Positions 42,604-51,822 of a stretch of 64,000 bases of DNA are shown piece by piece (within the stretch, counting starts at the first letter, position 1; every line of letters begins with the position of its first letter). The notes under the pieces are model-generated. The model was not told the DNA's origin and searched no databases. It saw only the letters and a list, made by a program, of their open reading frames with translations. A program made the position numbers and the translations under genes. Where the stretch lies: the NCBI GenBank assembly GCA_963823735.1, contig CAWGMO010000003.1:1550001-1614000 (forward strand), given 5' to 3'. The stretch comes from Actinoallomurus sp963823735. Its GTDB lineage: Bacteria; Actinomycetota; Actinomycetes; Streptosporangiales; Streptosporangiaceae.

Positions 42604-43373
42604 TCGCCGTCCTCCGGTCCGAGTGGACCAAGATCCGGACCCTCCGGTCGACGGTGTGGACGCTGGCGGTCGCCTTCGTCCTCTGCGCGGGCGTCGGTCT
42701 CCTGGTCGGGCTCACGCTGCGGGACGGCTTCACCGGCATGGACCCCGCCGCCCGGCGCAACTTCGACCCCGTCATCGCCGGCTTCTACGGGCTGACCCTC
42801 GGGCAGATCTCGCTCGTGGTGTTCGGGGTGCTGCTCGTCACCGGCGAGTACGCGAGCGGGACGATCCGCCCGTCTCTGACGGCCGTTCCCCGCCGGGGTG
42901 TCTTCTTCGCGAACAAGGTCCTCGCCGGGTCGCTGACGGCGCTGGCGTTCTCCGTCGTCACCGTCTTCGTCACCTTCTTCACGGCGCAGGCGGCACTCGG
43001 CCCGTACGGGACGTCCCTCGATGCTCCCGGAGTGCTGCGCGCCACGCTCGGCGCCTGCGCCTACCTGACGCTGATGTGCGCGTTCTCGATCGGTGTCGCG
43101 GCGATGCTGCGGCGTACGGCGCTCTCGCTGGGCATCATGATCCCGCTGCTGTTCCTGGACTCCCAGGGGCTGGGCAACGTGCCGGGGATCCGTACGGTCG
43201 CGCAGTTCCTGCCCGACCAGGCCGGTCTCGTGATGACGCGGGTCGTACGGCCCGAGCGGTCGTTCGTGTCGTACCGGGAGTTCGGGCCGTGGACCGCCGG
43301 GGTGATCGTGCTCGCGTGGACGGCCGCCGCGCTCGCCGGCGGGTACGCCGTGCTGCGCCACCGCGACGCCTGA
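42600..43373 (+). CDS. ABC-2 type permease without its own ATPase
   Basis: GTG 42600, 257 residues, six membrane helices. VLRSEWTKIRTLRSTVW and LLVTGEYASGTIRPSLTAVPRR match the permease at 14871. Its partner ATPase has been deleted, so it would need an ATPase from elsewhere, perhaps the one at 13936. The divergent two-component system remains intact. Confidence 0.85.
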   Translation: MIAVLRSEWTKIRTLRSTVWTLAVAFVLCAGVGLLVGLTLRDGFTGMDPAARRNFDPVIAGFYGLTLGQISLVVFGVLLVTGEYASGTIRPSLTAVPRRGVFFANKVLAGSLTALAFSVVTVFVTFFTAQAALGPYGTSLDAPGVLRATLGACAYLTLMCAFSIGVAAMLRRTALSLGIMIPLLFLDSQGLGNVPGIRTVAQFLPDQAGLVMTRVVRPERSFVSYREFGPWTAGVIVLAWTAAALAGGYAVLRHRDA

Positions 43374-43467
43374 AACCCCGATCGGCCAGCCCTGGCCGTA
43401 CATTCTTGCGCCCCCTTCGCCGGGGTATTGACTCATAGTCAGAAGATGAGTCAGAAGGAGTACGCGA

Positions 43468-43965
43468 ATGACACACCTGGGCATCCGCACGATCGGCGAC
43501 CCGATCCTGCACCGGCCGTGCGCGCCGGTGGAGATCTTCGACGGAGAGCTGGCCGAGCTGGTGGAGGCGATGTTCGCGCGCATGGACGCGGTCGGGGGAG
43601 CCGGCCTGGCCGCGAACCAGCTCGGCGCCGCGCTGCGCGTACTCGTCTACGACTGCGTGGACGAGAACGACGACCGCCACCGGGGCCACCTCGTCAACCC
43701 GGTCGTCGTGACCCCGGGCCCGTTCGACCGGCACCTCGACGAGGCGGACGAGGGCTGCCTGTCCGTACCGGGCGTCCACGCGCCGCTGCACCGCCCCGAC
43801 GAGGCGGTCGCCATGGGCCACGACATCGACGAACAGCCCGTCCTGGTCAGCGCCACCGGCCCGCTCGCCCGCTGCCTCCAGCACCAGGCCGACCACCTCA
43901 ACGGCCACCTCTACACCGACCTGCTCCCGGCCCGGCTGCGCGAACAGGTCCTGCGCGGTCGGTGA
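43468..43965 (+). CDS. Peptide deformylase-like protein lacking the catalytic Glu
   Basis: ATG 43468, 165 residues. Motif 1 GAGLAANQLG (44-53) and motif 2 EGCLSVPG (95-102, metal ligand C97) are intact, but motif 3 reads HQADH (139-143) where active enzymes have HExxH: Q140 replaces the catalytic Glu. Metal ligands H139 and H143 remain. Deformylases remove formyl from new proteins; this copy may be inactive, have another task, or act as a decoy target for deformylase inhibitors. Stands alone. Confidence 0.85.
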   Translation: MTHLGIRTIGDPILHRPCAPVEIFDGELAELVEAMFARMDAVGGAGLAANQLGAALRVLVYDCVDENDDRHRGHLVNPVVVTPGPFDRHLDEADEGCLSVPGVHAPLHRPDEAVAMGHDIDEQPVLVSATGPLARCLQHQADHLNGHLYTDLLPARLREQVLRGR

Positions 43966-44081
43966 ACGCGGCCGGTGAATGCTGACGGATCGCTTACGGA
44001 AGACCCCGTACTGCCATGACGGAGTGAGCGCGAACCTACGGTGATGGCGATCGCCCAGTTCCAGCACCGAAGGAGCCCGTC

Positions 44082-45395
44082 ATGCCCGAGCCGAGGTACG
44101 GGTTCCCGTCCGCGTTGTGGCGCACCGTCGAGCGCCTCGCCCCGCCGGGTCTCGACCGCGTACGTTTTCGCAGCCCCCTGCGCGGACCCTGGCTGACCTC
44201 GGTGTTCGGCCTCGTGCTCCTGGTCGCCCTGCCCGTCATGATCGTCACGGGCCTGCTGTCGTACAGCGCGTACGCGCCACGCTTCGGCCAGGCGTTCCCG
44301 GCGCACGCGGGGTGGCTGCGGCTGCCGTTCTTCGACTGGCCGACCCGGCCGGTCTGGCTGTTCCGGCTGACGCAGGGCCTGCACGTCACGCTCGGCGTGG
44401 TCGTGATCCCGGTTCTTCTGGCCAAGCTGTGGTCGGTGGTGCCGAAGCTGTTCGCCTGGCCGCCCGCACGGTCACTCGCCCAGGTCCTCGAACGCCTGTC
44501 GCTGCTGCTGCTCGTCGGCGGGATCCTGTTCGAGATCGTGACGGGTGTCCTGAACATCCAGTACGACTACGTGTTCGGCTTCAACTTCTACACGGCGCAC
44601 TACTACGGCGCGTGGGTGTTCCTCGGCGCGTTCACCGTCCATGTGATCCTGAAGCTGCCGCTGATGTTCCGCGCGCTACGGTCCCGGTCGTTCCGCGACG
44701 AGCTCCGCGTCTCACGCGCGGACACGGTGCCGGAGCCCGCCTCCGTGGAAGGCCTCGTGGCCTCGGACCCCGCCCCGGCGACGATCAGCCGCCGTGGAGC
44801 GCTGACGCTCGTGGGCGGCGGGAGCCTGCTGCTCGGCGTGCTCACCGTCGGCGACACCCTGGGCGGCACCGCGCGCCGCATCGCGCTGCTGGCACCACGC
44901 GGCGGCTACCGCGAGTCGCCCGCCGACTTCCCCGTCAACCGCACCGCCGCCTCCGCCGCCATCCGCCCGGCGGACACCGGTGAGGCATGGCGGCTGACCC
45001 TGGCGGGCGCCTCCGGGATCACCAGGCTGAGCCGGGCCCAGTTGCTGGCGATGCCGCAGCACACCGCCGTACTGCCCATCGCCTGCGTCGAAGGCTGGTC
45101 CACCAGCCAGACCTGGACCGGCGTACGGCTGCGCGACCTGGCCGCGCTCGCCGGCGTGCCACACCCGTCGTCGGCCCACGTGACCTCCCTGGAGCGAGGC
45201 GGCACCTTCAGCCAGGCCACACTGCAACCGAACCAGGTCACCGACCCCGACGCCCTGCTGGCCCTGCGCGCCAACGGCACCGACCTGTCCGCCGACCACG
45301 GCTACCCGGCGCGGATCATCGTCCCCGCGCTACCGGGCGTCCACAACACCAAGTGGGTCCGCTCCATCGAGTTCCGGGAGACCCGTCATGCGTGA
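44082..45395 (+). CDS. Membrane molybdopterin oxidoreductase (cytochrome b561-like / sulfite-oxidase fold)
   Basis: ATG 44082, 437 residues. N-terminal half has four membrane helices with His residues suited to haem (LTQGLHVTLGVVV, HYYGAWVFLGAFTVHVILKL); a TM-like segment after SRRGALTLVGGGSLLLGVLT; C-terminal molybdopterin domain with Cys ligand in LPIACVEGWSTSQTWTGVRLRDL and VHNTKWVRSIEF. Probably passes electrons between quinone and an external substrate. Overlaps the next gene by 8 bases. Confidence 0.83.
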   Translation: MPEPRYGFPSALWRTVERLAPPGLDRVRFRSPLRGPWLTSVFGLVLLVALPVMIVTGLLSYSAYAPRFGQAFPAHAGWLRLPFFDWPTRPVWLFRLTQGLHVTLGVVVIPVLLAKLWSVVPKLFAWPPARSLAQVLERLSLLLLVGGILFEIVTGVLNIQYDYVFGFNFYTAHYYGAWVFLGAFTVHVILKLPLMFRALRSRSFRDELRVSRADTVPEPASVEGLVASDPAPATISRRGALTLVGGGSLLLGVLTVGDTLGGTARRIALLAPRGGYRESPADFPVNRTAASAAIRPADTGEAWRLTLAGASGITRLSRAQLLAMPQHTAVLPIACVEGWSTSQTWTGVRLRDLAALAGVPHPSSAHVTSLERGGTFSQATLQPNQVTDPDALLALRANGTDLSADHGYPARIIVPALPGVHNTKWVRSIEFRETRHA

Positions 45396-45906
45396 GTTGA
45401 TTCGCCGCCTCCCGCGTCTTCGCCCATCGGACGTCCTGCGGCACCTCGGCCGCGCGTACGGGGCGCACCCGCTGCACCTGCTCGCCCTGGTGGCCTGCTT
45501 CGCACTGGCGGGCTACGCCGGACTGCGCGCGGCCGGCCCGCCGCTGCCGAGAATGCTCGTGTGGTTCGCCCTGGCGGTGATCGTGCACGACCTGGTGCTG
45601 TTCCCCCTGTACGCGCTGGCGGACCGCTCCCTCACGGGTGTTCTACGCCGGCCACGGGTCTCGGTGATCAACCACGTACGGGTGCCTTCGCTGGGCGCGG
45701 GCCTGCTGTTCCTGGTCTACTTCCCCGGCATCGTCCGCCAGGGCGCCGCGACGTACATGTCGGCGACGGGCCGCAGCCAGCAGCCGTACCTGGGCCGCTG
45801 GCTGCTCCTCACCGCGATGATGTTCGCCCTCAGCGCCGCTGTCTACGCCGTACGCCTCGCCCGGCACCGCCAGTGGCACCGTCTGCGGCGCCGCTCACCA
45901 CGCTGA
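45388..45906 (+). CDS. Membrane protein of the molybdopterin operon
   Basis: ATG 45388, 172 residues, about four membrane helices (LHLLALVACFALAGYAGL, MLVWFALAVIVHDLVLFPLYAL, LGAGLLFLVYFPGIV, LLLTAMMFALSAAVYAV). No named family. Co-translated with the oxidoreductase, so likely a partner of it. Confidence 0.78.
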   Translation: MRELIRRLPRLRPSDVLRHLGRAYGAHPLHLLALVACFALAGYAGLRAAGPPLPRMLVWFALAVIVHDLVLFPLYALADRSLTGVLRRPRVSVINHVRVPSLGAGLLFLVYFPGIVRQGAATYMSATGRSQQPYLGRWLLLTAMMFALSAAVYAVRLARHRQWHRLRRRSPR

Positions 45907-45964
45907 CAGGACAGGCGTTCGCGCGGCCGACTACGGCGCCGCTCACCACCGTGACAGAACAGGC
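45886..45964 (+). repeat. Direct repeat at the end of the operon
   Basis: A 31-base unit beginning CGGCGCCGCTCACCAC (45886-45916) recurs at 45934-45964 with four mismatches, period 48. The first copy spans the stop codon of the membrane protein. The rest of the 275-base gap up to 46181 shows no gene. Confidence 0.65.
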
Positions 45965-46181
45965 CGGGACGGCGATCGCAAGTGCCGCCTGTGCGGCGAG
46001 CCGGCGCCGGACGTGTACGACGGTCGCGGCCACCTCCCGAGGGGGTGCGGCGACTCGCCCGGAGCCGCGCCCGCCAAGCCGTCGAACACGCCTGACCGCC
46101 GGGGCTCGCGACCGACATCCCGATCGCCGCCGCCCCCCCGAAACGATCTCACCGCACGTCCGCCGATCGGCAGGGAGGACG

Positions 46182-46736
46182 CTAGGTCGTCGTCTTGGCG
46201 CGGAGGGTGTTCTTCTTGGCGCGGTTGCCGCACGATCCCATCGAGCACCATCTGCGGGTGCCGGGGCGGGAGCTGTCGCTGAACATCACGCCGCAGCCCG
46301 GGTCGGCGCAGTTGCGGACGCGGGACAGCGCGTCCGTACTCACCAGGTCCAGGGCGTCCCGTGCGACGAGGGACAGGGTCGCGCGTACGGGGTCGGCGGC
46401 CTGCCGGCTCAGGCGGCCGGTGGCGTCCAACGTGGGAGACGGTGTCGGGTGGGCGGCCGCGCGGTTCACCCTTTCCCGGGTTTCCGGGGTGCAGGACGCC
46501 ACGCCCTCCGGCGTACGCGCCGACGAGATCAGGGTGAAGATCGCCTCGCGGAGGGCTCTCGCCTCCTCGGCGTCTCCGGTCCCGGGCTCCTCGCAGGGGC
46601 CGAACTGGTCGATCCAGGCGGTCAGAGCGGCGGCGTCCGGTAGCTCCTCCGTCGCCTTGGAGGTGCCTCGGTGCCGGAGCGTACGGCTGAAGTCCAGGCA
46701 CAGGCGGCCGGCGCCCGCACAGAAACGCATGCTCAT
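46182..46736 (-). CDS. CGNR zinc-finger protein
   Basis: ATG 46736, 184 residues. N-terminal ABATE-like part (FCAGAGRLCLDFSRTLRHRG), C-terminal zinc finger RNCADPGCGVMFSDSSRPGTRRWCSMGSCGNRAK with the naming CGNR motif. Thought to be a stress-related transcription regulator. Confidence 0.86.
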   Translation of the reverse strand: MSMRFCAGAGRLCLDFSRTLRHRGTSKATEELPDAAALTAWIDQFGPCEEPGTGDAEEARALREAIFTLISSARTPEGVASCTPETRERVNRAAAHPTPSPTLDATGRLSRQAADPVRATLSLVARDALDLVSTDALSRVRNCADPGCGVMFSDSSRPGTRRWCSMGSCGNRAKKNTLRAKTTT

Positions 46737-46800
46737 ACCCCCACCCTATTCCGGGAACCGGTTTAACCGGTAGCCCGGGAACGTCTCCCGGGCCGTCCGG

Positions 46801-47114
46801 TCAGACCTGACCCACGCCGCCATCGACGAACAGTTCGGCTCCGGTGGTGAAGGGGCTCTGGTCCGTCGCCGGGACAGCCGTCCGGTCCGCGGGCAGAGAG
46901 GCCCGACAGTTCGTCGGCGCCCGGTGTCGCGATCGGGCCCGGAGTGAGGGTGTTGACGCGGACGGAGCGGCGGGAGAGTTCCGCGGCCCACGTACGGGCG
47001 AAGCTGCGGATCGCGGCCTTGCTGCCCGCGCAGACGCTGAGCCCGGGCGACGCCTTGGCGGCCGTACTGGAGGAGAGGACGATCGCCGAACGCCTTGCCG
47101 TCGAGCTGTCCCAT
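46801..47114 (-). pseudogene. Short-chain dehydrogenase with internal deletion and frameshift
   Basis: ATG 47114 gives MGQLDGKAFGD, then the reading continues in other frames as AIVLSSSTAAKASPGLSVCAGSKAAIRSFARTWAAELSRR and finally FTTGAELFVDGGVGQV ending at 46801. Start and end of an SDR are present, but the NAD-binding half is gone (about 105 codons instead of ~250), and at least two frame changes exist. Lies behind a truncated Rrf2 gene. Confidence 0.7.
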
Positions 47115-47170
47115 TGCCCTCTCTTCCGAGAGGTAACTGCTTTTGTTACGACAGAGCGCAAAAAACCCGT

Positions 47171-47464
47171 TCAGCCAGCGGCGAGCACGTCCCGCAGCAC
47201 GTCGGCGACGGTCGTACGGGTGAGCTCGTCCCGTACGGCCTCTTCCACCCTGTCGTACACCTTTCGCATCGTTGCCCGGTTCCCGAACCCGACGGGGCAC
47301 TCCTGGTCCGGCGTCGCGCGGTGCATCGCGAAAAGGCGGCCGGGCTCCACCGCCTCATAGACGTCCCGCAGCGTGATCGCCTCCGGCTCGCGTGTGAGGG
47401 TCCAGCCCGCACCCGCGCCGCGCCGCGACTCCACGAGCCCGGCCCGGCGCAGCTCGGTGAGCAT
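47171..47464 (-). pseudogene. Rrf2-family regulator lacking its N-terminus
   Basis: The readable part MLTELRRAGLVESRRGAGAGWTLTREPEAITLRDVYEAVEPGRLFAMHR...CPVGFG...LRDVLAAG is the C-terminal two-thirds of an Rrf2 winged-helix protein. The first ~45 residues with the recognition helix start are missing; upstream sequence belongs to the metallopeptidase. A deletion appears to have joined the two genes near 47470-47490. Confidence 0.65.
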
Positions 47465-48251
47465 ATCGCGCGCCGTGATCGTGGTGGTAAAGGTCGCTGA
47501 CCAGGTCGTTCGCGCAGAATCCGGACCACAGGATCAGGCCGACGGCGGCCGCCGTCAGGCCCAGGCGGCGGCGCGGCGGCGGGCGCAACAGTGCGGTGAC
47601 TCGGCGGGGTACGGGGCCCGGACCTCTGGCGCCGATTCCCATCGCCGCGTGGGGGCGGCTCGCCAGGGCCGCCTTGCCGATCGCCCTCGCCGCACCGGCG
47701 CGGTCGCCCACGGCGAGTGCCGCGTGTTCGTCGGCCCAGCGCTCGGTGGCGTACCAGAGGGCGGACCGCAGCGGCCAGAGCAGCGGGTTCGCCGCCGACG
47801 CAACGCGGACGACGGCACGGAAGATGTGGTGACGGCCGGTCAGATGGGCGGCTTCGTGCGCGAACAGCACGCGGCGCTCGGCCACGTTCAGTGAGGCCAG
47901 CATGCCGGTGGATACGACCACCCGGCCCGGCACGGCGTACGCCTCGACGCGATCATCGTTGATCACCGCGAGCGTGCCGTGGCCGGGCAGCCTTCGTGCC
48001 TCGCGGACGACCGCTCGCAGCTCGCGTCCCTGGCGCACCGCCGTGAACAGCCCGGCGCAGCCGAGCGCCACGAACGCGACGGCCCCGGTGTCGAAGGTGG
48101 CGAGCGTGACGAGCGCCGCCAGGGTGAGCCCGGACGCCACCGCGGTCAGCACCCACGCGGCCGTACGGGGCGGGAGCCGCTCGGCCAGCGGACGAGCCGC
48201 GAGCGCTGCGACGACCGGGAAGATCAGAGGCAGATAACCGTCGACGTCCAT
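47355..48251 (-). CDS. M56/M48-type membrane metallopeptidase, 3' end fused to foreign sequence
   Basis: ATG 48251, 298 codons to the first stop. Zinc site HEAAH in RRVLFAHEAAHLTGRHH and WADEHAALAVGD (third ligand), with N-terminal membrane helices and LGLTAAAVGLILWSGFCAND near the end, as in M56 antibiotic-sensing peptidases. After about residue 250 the frame runs out of phase through the Rrf2 remnant, so its last ~45 residues are probably not native. The usual BlaI-type repressor partner is absent. Confidence 0.75.
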   Translation of the reverse strand: MDVDGYLPLIFPVVAALAARPLAERLPPRTAAWVLTAVASGLTLAALVTLATFDTGAVAFVALGCAGLFTAVRQGRELRAVVREARRLPGHGTLAVINDDRVEAYAVPGRVVVSTGMLASLNVAERRVLFAHEAAHLTGRHHIFRAVVRVASAANPLLWPLRSALWYATERWADEHAALAVGDRAGAARAIGKAALASRPHAAMGIGARGPGPVPRRVTALLRPPPRRRLGLTAAAVGLILWSGFCANDLVSDLYHHDHGARYAHRAAPGRARGVAARRGCGLDPHTRAGGDHAAGRL

Positions 48252-48391
48252 CGATCAGTGCCCTTCCCGGACGCCGGCGTCCGAGCACACCGGACACATG
48301 CCCTCTGCCATACCGGCCTCCGATTCGCGCTGCCACCAGGCATGATCCTAGCCGCGGGCGCCGAATGCCAGGTCAGGGATCGCGAGGGCAC

Positions 48392-48422
48392 CCGCCCGCC
48401 CTGATCGCTTCAGGGCGGGCGG
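48392..48422. terminator. Hairpin terminator
   Basis: Perfect 13-base arms CCGCCCGCCCTGA (48392-48404) and TCAGGGCGGGCGG (48410-48422), loop TCGCT. Lies just after the reverse-strand gene ending at 48430. Confidence 0.8.
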
Positions 48423-48429
48423 AACGGTG

Positions 48430-49341
48430 TCAACCGCGGTGGCTGCTCCGGTGAAGGGTCCGGGAGTGACCGCCGCTACGGACGCTCAGGCTCGCGTCGT
48501 TGTCAGAACCGTTGTACGCCCGCGGCCCTCTCCCCGGCTCGCGCGCCATCCCGGCCGTAGAGGTCGCCGTCGGGCTCGGTGTCGGGATGATCGGGCAGTC
48601 CTGCCGGGTGATGACGTCCGTGTCGAGGGTCACCGCCCCGTTCCGGGCCAGGGCCCTGCCGGCGATGGTCACGCCGGTCGTCACGGTGATCGACGTCAGC
48701 GCCAGGATGTTGCCCGCGAAGTTCGACCCGGTGCCGAGCGTGGCGGAGCTGCCGATCGCCCAGAACACGTTGCAGGCCCGCGCGCCGTTGATGAGGTTGA
48801 CGTTGCTGGCCGACCCGGTCGTCAGCGCGGAGCCGACCTGGATGATGAAGACGGCGTTGGGGTCGCCCTGCCCGTCGAGGGTGACCGTGCCGTTCAGGAG
48901 CACGGCGGCGGGGGCGTTGTAGACGCCGGGCGTCAGGGTCAGCCCGCCGATGGCGGCCGGCAACGGCGTGGCGGGAGCGCGGGTGAAGGCGTCGGTGAAC
49001 GCCGCGGTGAGGTCGGTCTGGGCCTGCGCGGCGACGGCGTCGGCCGCGTGAGTCGTGCCGTTCACCACGCCCGGCGGGAATCCGGTGATCGCACTTCCCG
49101 GGCTGACGCCGAGGTCGCCGTTGACCACGGTGGGCCCGGTGTTGGTGACCGTCTGGCCAGCGAGAACCGCGAAGTTCGCGGCCGTGCCGAGGTTCACCGG
49201 CGCCGTCGCGGCGCGCGCGTTGGTCTGGCGGACCGCGAATACGGCCATGGCGGCTATTACAGCGACAGCTACCGCAATCCCTACTGCAAGTGCCGAGTAG
49301 GTACCACGTCCACGAAATGACTCAATTATCTTGGATCGCAT
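48430..49341 (-). CDS. Exported ice-binding-like (DUF3494) protein
   Basis: ATG 49341 (in-frame ATG 49395 possible), 303 residues. Hydrophobic N-terminus (YSALAVGIAVAVAVIAAMAVFAV), then DUF3494 blocks: NLGTAANFAVLAGQTVTNTGPTVVNGDLGVSPG, LTPGVYNAPAAVLLNGTVTLDG, VFIIQVGSALTTGSASNVNLINGA, VFWAIGSSATLGTGSNFAGNILA and TITVTTG-like ladder turns of a beta-solenoid. Ends with a PTPSPTATSTA linker and an unexpected Arg/Ser-rich tail. In non-polar actinomycetes such proteins probably act as adhesins rather than antifreeze. Confidence 0.82.
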   Translation of the reverse strand: MRSKIIESFRGRGTYSALAVGIAVAVAVIAAMAVFAVRQTNARAATAPVNLGTAANFAVLAGQTVTNTGPTVVNGDLGVSPGSAITGFPPGVVNGTTHAADAVAAQAQTDLTAAFTDAFTRAPATPLPAAIGGLTLTPGVYNAPAAVLLNGTVTLDGQGDPNAVFIIQVGSALTTGSASNVNLINGARACNVFWAIGSSATLGTGSNFAGNILALTSITVTTGVTIAGRALARNGAVTLDTDVITRQDCPIIPTPSPTATSTAGMAREPGRGPRAYNGSDNDASLSVRSGGHSRTLHRSSHRG

Positions 49342-49564
49342 TTTTCTTGGACCTTTTCCTGGTCGATAGGTTCGTCGTAGGTGATCACCTTTCATCCACT
49401 AGTTTCCCGACGTGATACCGCGAGGAATCTCGCAGGTCGGCAAAGGCATTTCTTACGGTTCTCTTGCGGTGGACGCTGATTCGGCGCACGGGAGTCGTTT
49501 CGGGTATAAAACAGAACAATTGAAAACCGTGTGACCCCGGTCGACGTATGGAGGTAGCGAGCAA

Positions 49565-50896
49565 ATGACGGTTTCGCCGCAGACGGCGGCCTATGTCGGC
49601 ACTCGGCGTACATTCTGGGCGCTTGCCGCCTGGGCGGTGCTGATCGCCGTCGCGTTCGGCTGGGGGTACGCCCTGCGCCGTACGGGTGGCTCGCCGGAGG
49701 ACGTCCTGCCGCCGTTGCACGCGACCCTGCGGGCGCCGACGTGGCGGATCCTGCCGGCCGTGGCGGTCGCGGTGCCGCTCGTGCTCGGGGTGCCCGTCGT
49801 GTGCCGGCGGATGCGGTGGCGGTGGGCGCTGCTGGTCTCCTGGGCCGCCGCCGCCGCGTGGACGGTCGTGCTCGCGGTCTCGGACGGATGGCAGGGCCTC
49901 ACCGGGCCGCTGACCTCGCGCGGCGAGTACTTCGCTGGGCTGCGGCCCGTACTGGCGGACCCGCTGGGCTGGCTGCGCACCTTCAGTGGCCGTGCCCTGG
50001 GGTACCCGACGCACGTGGCGGGCCATCCGCCCGGGCCGATGATGGTCCTGTGGGTGCTGGACGCCGCCGGCCTGCACGGACCCGGCTGGGCGGCGGCCTT
50101 TCTGGTCGCGGCCGGCACGTCCGGTGTCGTGGCCGTCGCGGTGACCGTACGCGCGGTGGCGAGCGAGGAGATGGCGCGGCGGGTGCTGCCGTTCCTGGTG
50201 CTGGCGCCGCTCGCGGTGTTCGTCGCGACCACGATGGACGCGTTCTTCCTGGGCGTCGGGGCGTGGGCGGGCGCGCTTCTGGCGTCGGCGACGGGACGGC
50301 GCGCGGCGGTGTGGTCGTTCGCCGCCGGAGTGCTGTTCGGCGCGCTGCCGTACCTGAGCTACGGCCTGCTGCCGCTCTTCGCCGTCGGTCTGGCGATCAT
50401 GCTGCTGACCCGTCCGCGCCGGTCCGCCGTCGCGGCGCTGCTCGCGGGATGCCTGGTGGTGCCCGCGATCTTCACGGCGCTGGGTTTCTGGTGGCCGGAC
50501 GGCGTGGCCGTGACCCAGGCCGCGTACGCCATCACCGGCGGGTCCGCGCGGCGGCCCTACCTGTACTTCCTGTTCGGGAACCTCGCGGTCCTGGGTCTGC
50601 TGACCGGCCCCGCGGTCGCGTACGGCCTGCCGCGGTGCGTGGCCTCGTGGCGGGCGGCGCTGCGACCGGCAGCACCGGAGGCCCGCGCGGCGCTCGTGGC
50701 GGTGGCGGCGATGGTCGGCCTGGTGGTGCTCGATCTGTCGAGCGTCACGCGGGGCGAGGTCGAGCGGATCTGGCTGCCGTACGCCGGGTGGGTGATGGCC
50801 GCGGCCGTCGTGCACGTCCCGCCCGCGCGGCGCTGGCTCGCCGCGCAGGCAGCGCTGGCGCTCGCCGTCCAGGCGCTGGTCCTGTCCCCGTGGTGA
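49565..50896 (+). CDS. Polytopic membrane protein, glycosyltransferase-like
   Basis: ATG 49565 after GGAGG, 443 residues, about eleven hydrophobic helices. The loop SRGEYFAGLRPVLADPLGWLRTF and YPTHVAGHPPGPMMVLWVLDAAG resemble GT-C-like membrane proteins of actinomycetes that use polyprenyl-linked sugars. No specific substrate can be given. Confidence 0.7.
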   Translation: MTVSPQTAAYVGTRRTFWALAAWAVLIAVAFGWGYALRRTGGSPEDVLPPLHATLRAPTWRILPAVAVAVPLVLGVPVVCRRMRWRWALLVSWAAAAAWTVVLAVSDGWQGLTGPLTSRGEYFAGLRPVLADPLGWLRTFSGRALGYPTHVAGHPPGPMMVLWVLDAAGLHGPGWAAAFLVAAGTSGVVAVAVTVRAVASEEMARRVLPFLVLAPLAVFVATTMDAFFLGVGAWAGALLASATGRRAAVWSFAAGVLFGALPYLSYGLLPLFAVGLAIMLLTRPRRSAVAALLAGCLVVPAIFTALGFWWPDGVAVTQAAYAITGGSARRPYLYFLFGNLAVLGLLTGPAVAYGLPRCVASWRAALRPAAPEARAALVAVAAMVGLVVLDLSSVTRGEVERIWLPYAGWVMAAAVVHVPPARRWLAAQAALALAVQALVLSPW

Positions 50897-51009
50897 GCGC
50901 CGCGGCCGTCACAGTCCCCCGAGCGAGGGCCCGTGCTCACCCGCCGGCAGGATCCCCGGCGCGCCCTCCCACGGCAGTGTTCTCGGCATCGGCAGAGGAG
51001 GGCACGAGC

Positions 51010-51822
51010 ATGTATGTGATCGATGCGCGGTGGCGTGTGGTGCGGAGAGCCGCGGGTTACACGGCGGCGGGGGCCATGTCCCTCTACCTGTTCGTCAAGA
51101 TCATCTGGATCGTCGCGGCGCTCGCCGGGCACGGACCGGATGACGTCGGGACCGCCGGCTGGGTGGGGGTGAACGCCGTTACCGTCGGGATGTCGGCGAC
51201 CGGGGTCGGGCTCGGGCTGGCGCTGGCCGGTGGGTGGCGGCTTCCCGCGCGGCCGGTGATCTTCCTCGCCTGGACGGGGAGCGGCTTCCTCGTCTCCATG
51301 ATTCCGTTCATGCTGCTCAGTGCCGTGCTCAGCGTCGCGGGCGACGGTCACGCGAGCAGTGGATCGCGGAGCCCACTCACCTGGGAGAGGGTCCTCATTA
51401 CCATCGGCTTCGCCGGGATGGCGCTGGGACTGGCCGTCGGGCTGCCCATCTACCTGCGCGAGAGGTGGCCGCGTGCCTTCGAGGGCCGCGGCGGCACTGC
51501 CGGGTCAAGGCTCGCGGTACCCGCCATGGTGGGAAGCGCCGTGCTCGGTGCGCTCTGGCTCTACTGGTGGGCCGGTGGGACGTACGGGCTCCGGCACACC
51601 GACCTCAACGGGCGGCTCCTGTGCGCCAGTGCCGGGCTCTGGGCCCTCGTCGCCTGCTGGAGCGTACGCGCGCTGAGCCAAAGCAAAACCCAAAGCGAAA
51701 GCCAAAGCCGCCTGCCACTCTGGGCCCCGATCTCGCTGGCCTTCGCCGTCTTCGAGCACACTCTCGCCGTCCTCACGGGCCTGGCCGTCCTGCGGATCGC
51801 GTACGTGCGGCAGCGAGGCTAG
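51010..51822 (+). CDS. Integral membrane protein, unknown function
   Basis: ATG 51010 with AGGAGGGC, 270 residues, about seven helices. A Gln/Ser/Lys repeat (SQSKTQSESQS) lies in a cytoplasmic loop near residue 222. Stop codon overlaps the convergent tetR stop. Confidence 0.72.
   Translation: MYVIDARWRVVRRAAGYTAAGAMSLYLFVKIIWIVAALAGHGPDDVGTAGWVGVNAVTVGMSATGVGLGLALAGGWRLPARPVIFLAWTGSGFLVSMIPFMLLSAVLSVAGDGHASSGSRSPLTWERVLITIGFAGMALGLAVGLPIYLRERWPRAFEGRGGTAGSRLAVPAMVGSAVLGALWLYWWAGGTYGLRHTDLNGRLLCASAGLWALVACWSVRALSQSKTQSESQSRLPLWAPISLAFAVFEHTLAVLTGLAVLRIAYVRQRG

Noticed and set aside
41232..43583. 783-codon reverse frame
   Set aside because: The part above 42392 is antisense to the ABC permease; kinase similarity begins at 42392.
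51660..51715. AAAGC-rich repeat in a membrane protein gene as a regulatory element
   Set aside because: It is in-frame coding for a Ser-Gln-Lys loop and shows no separate structure.
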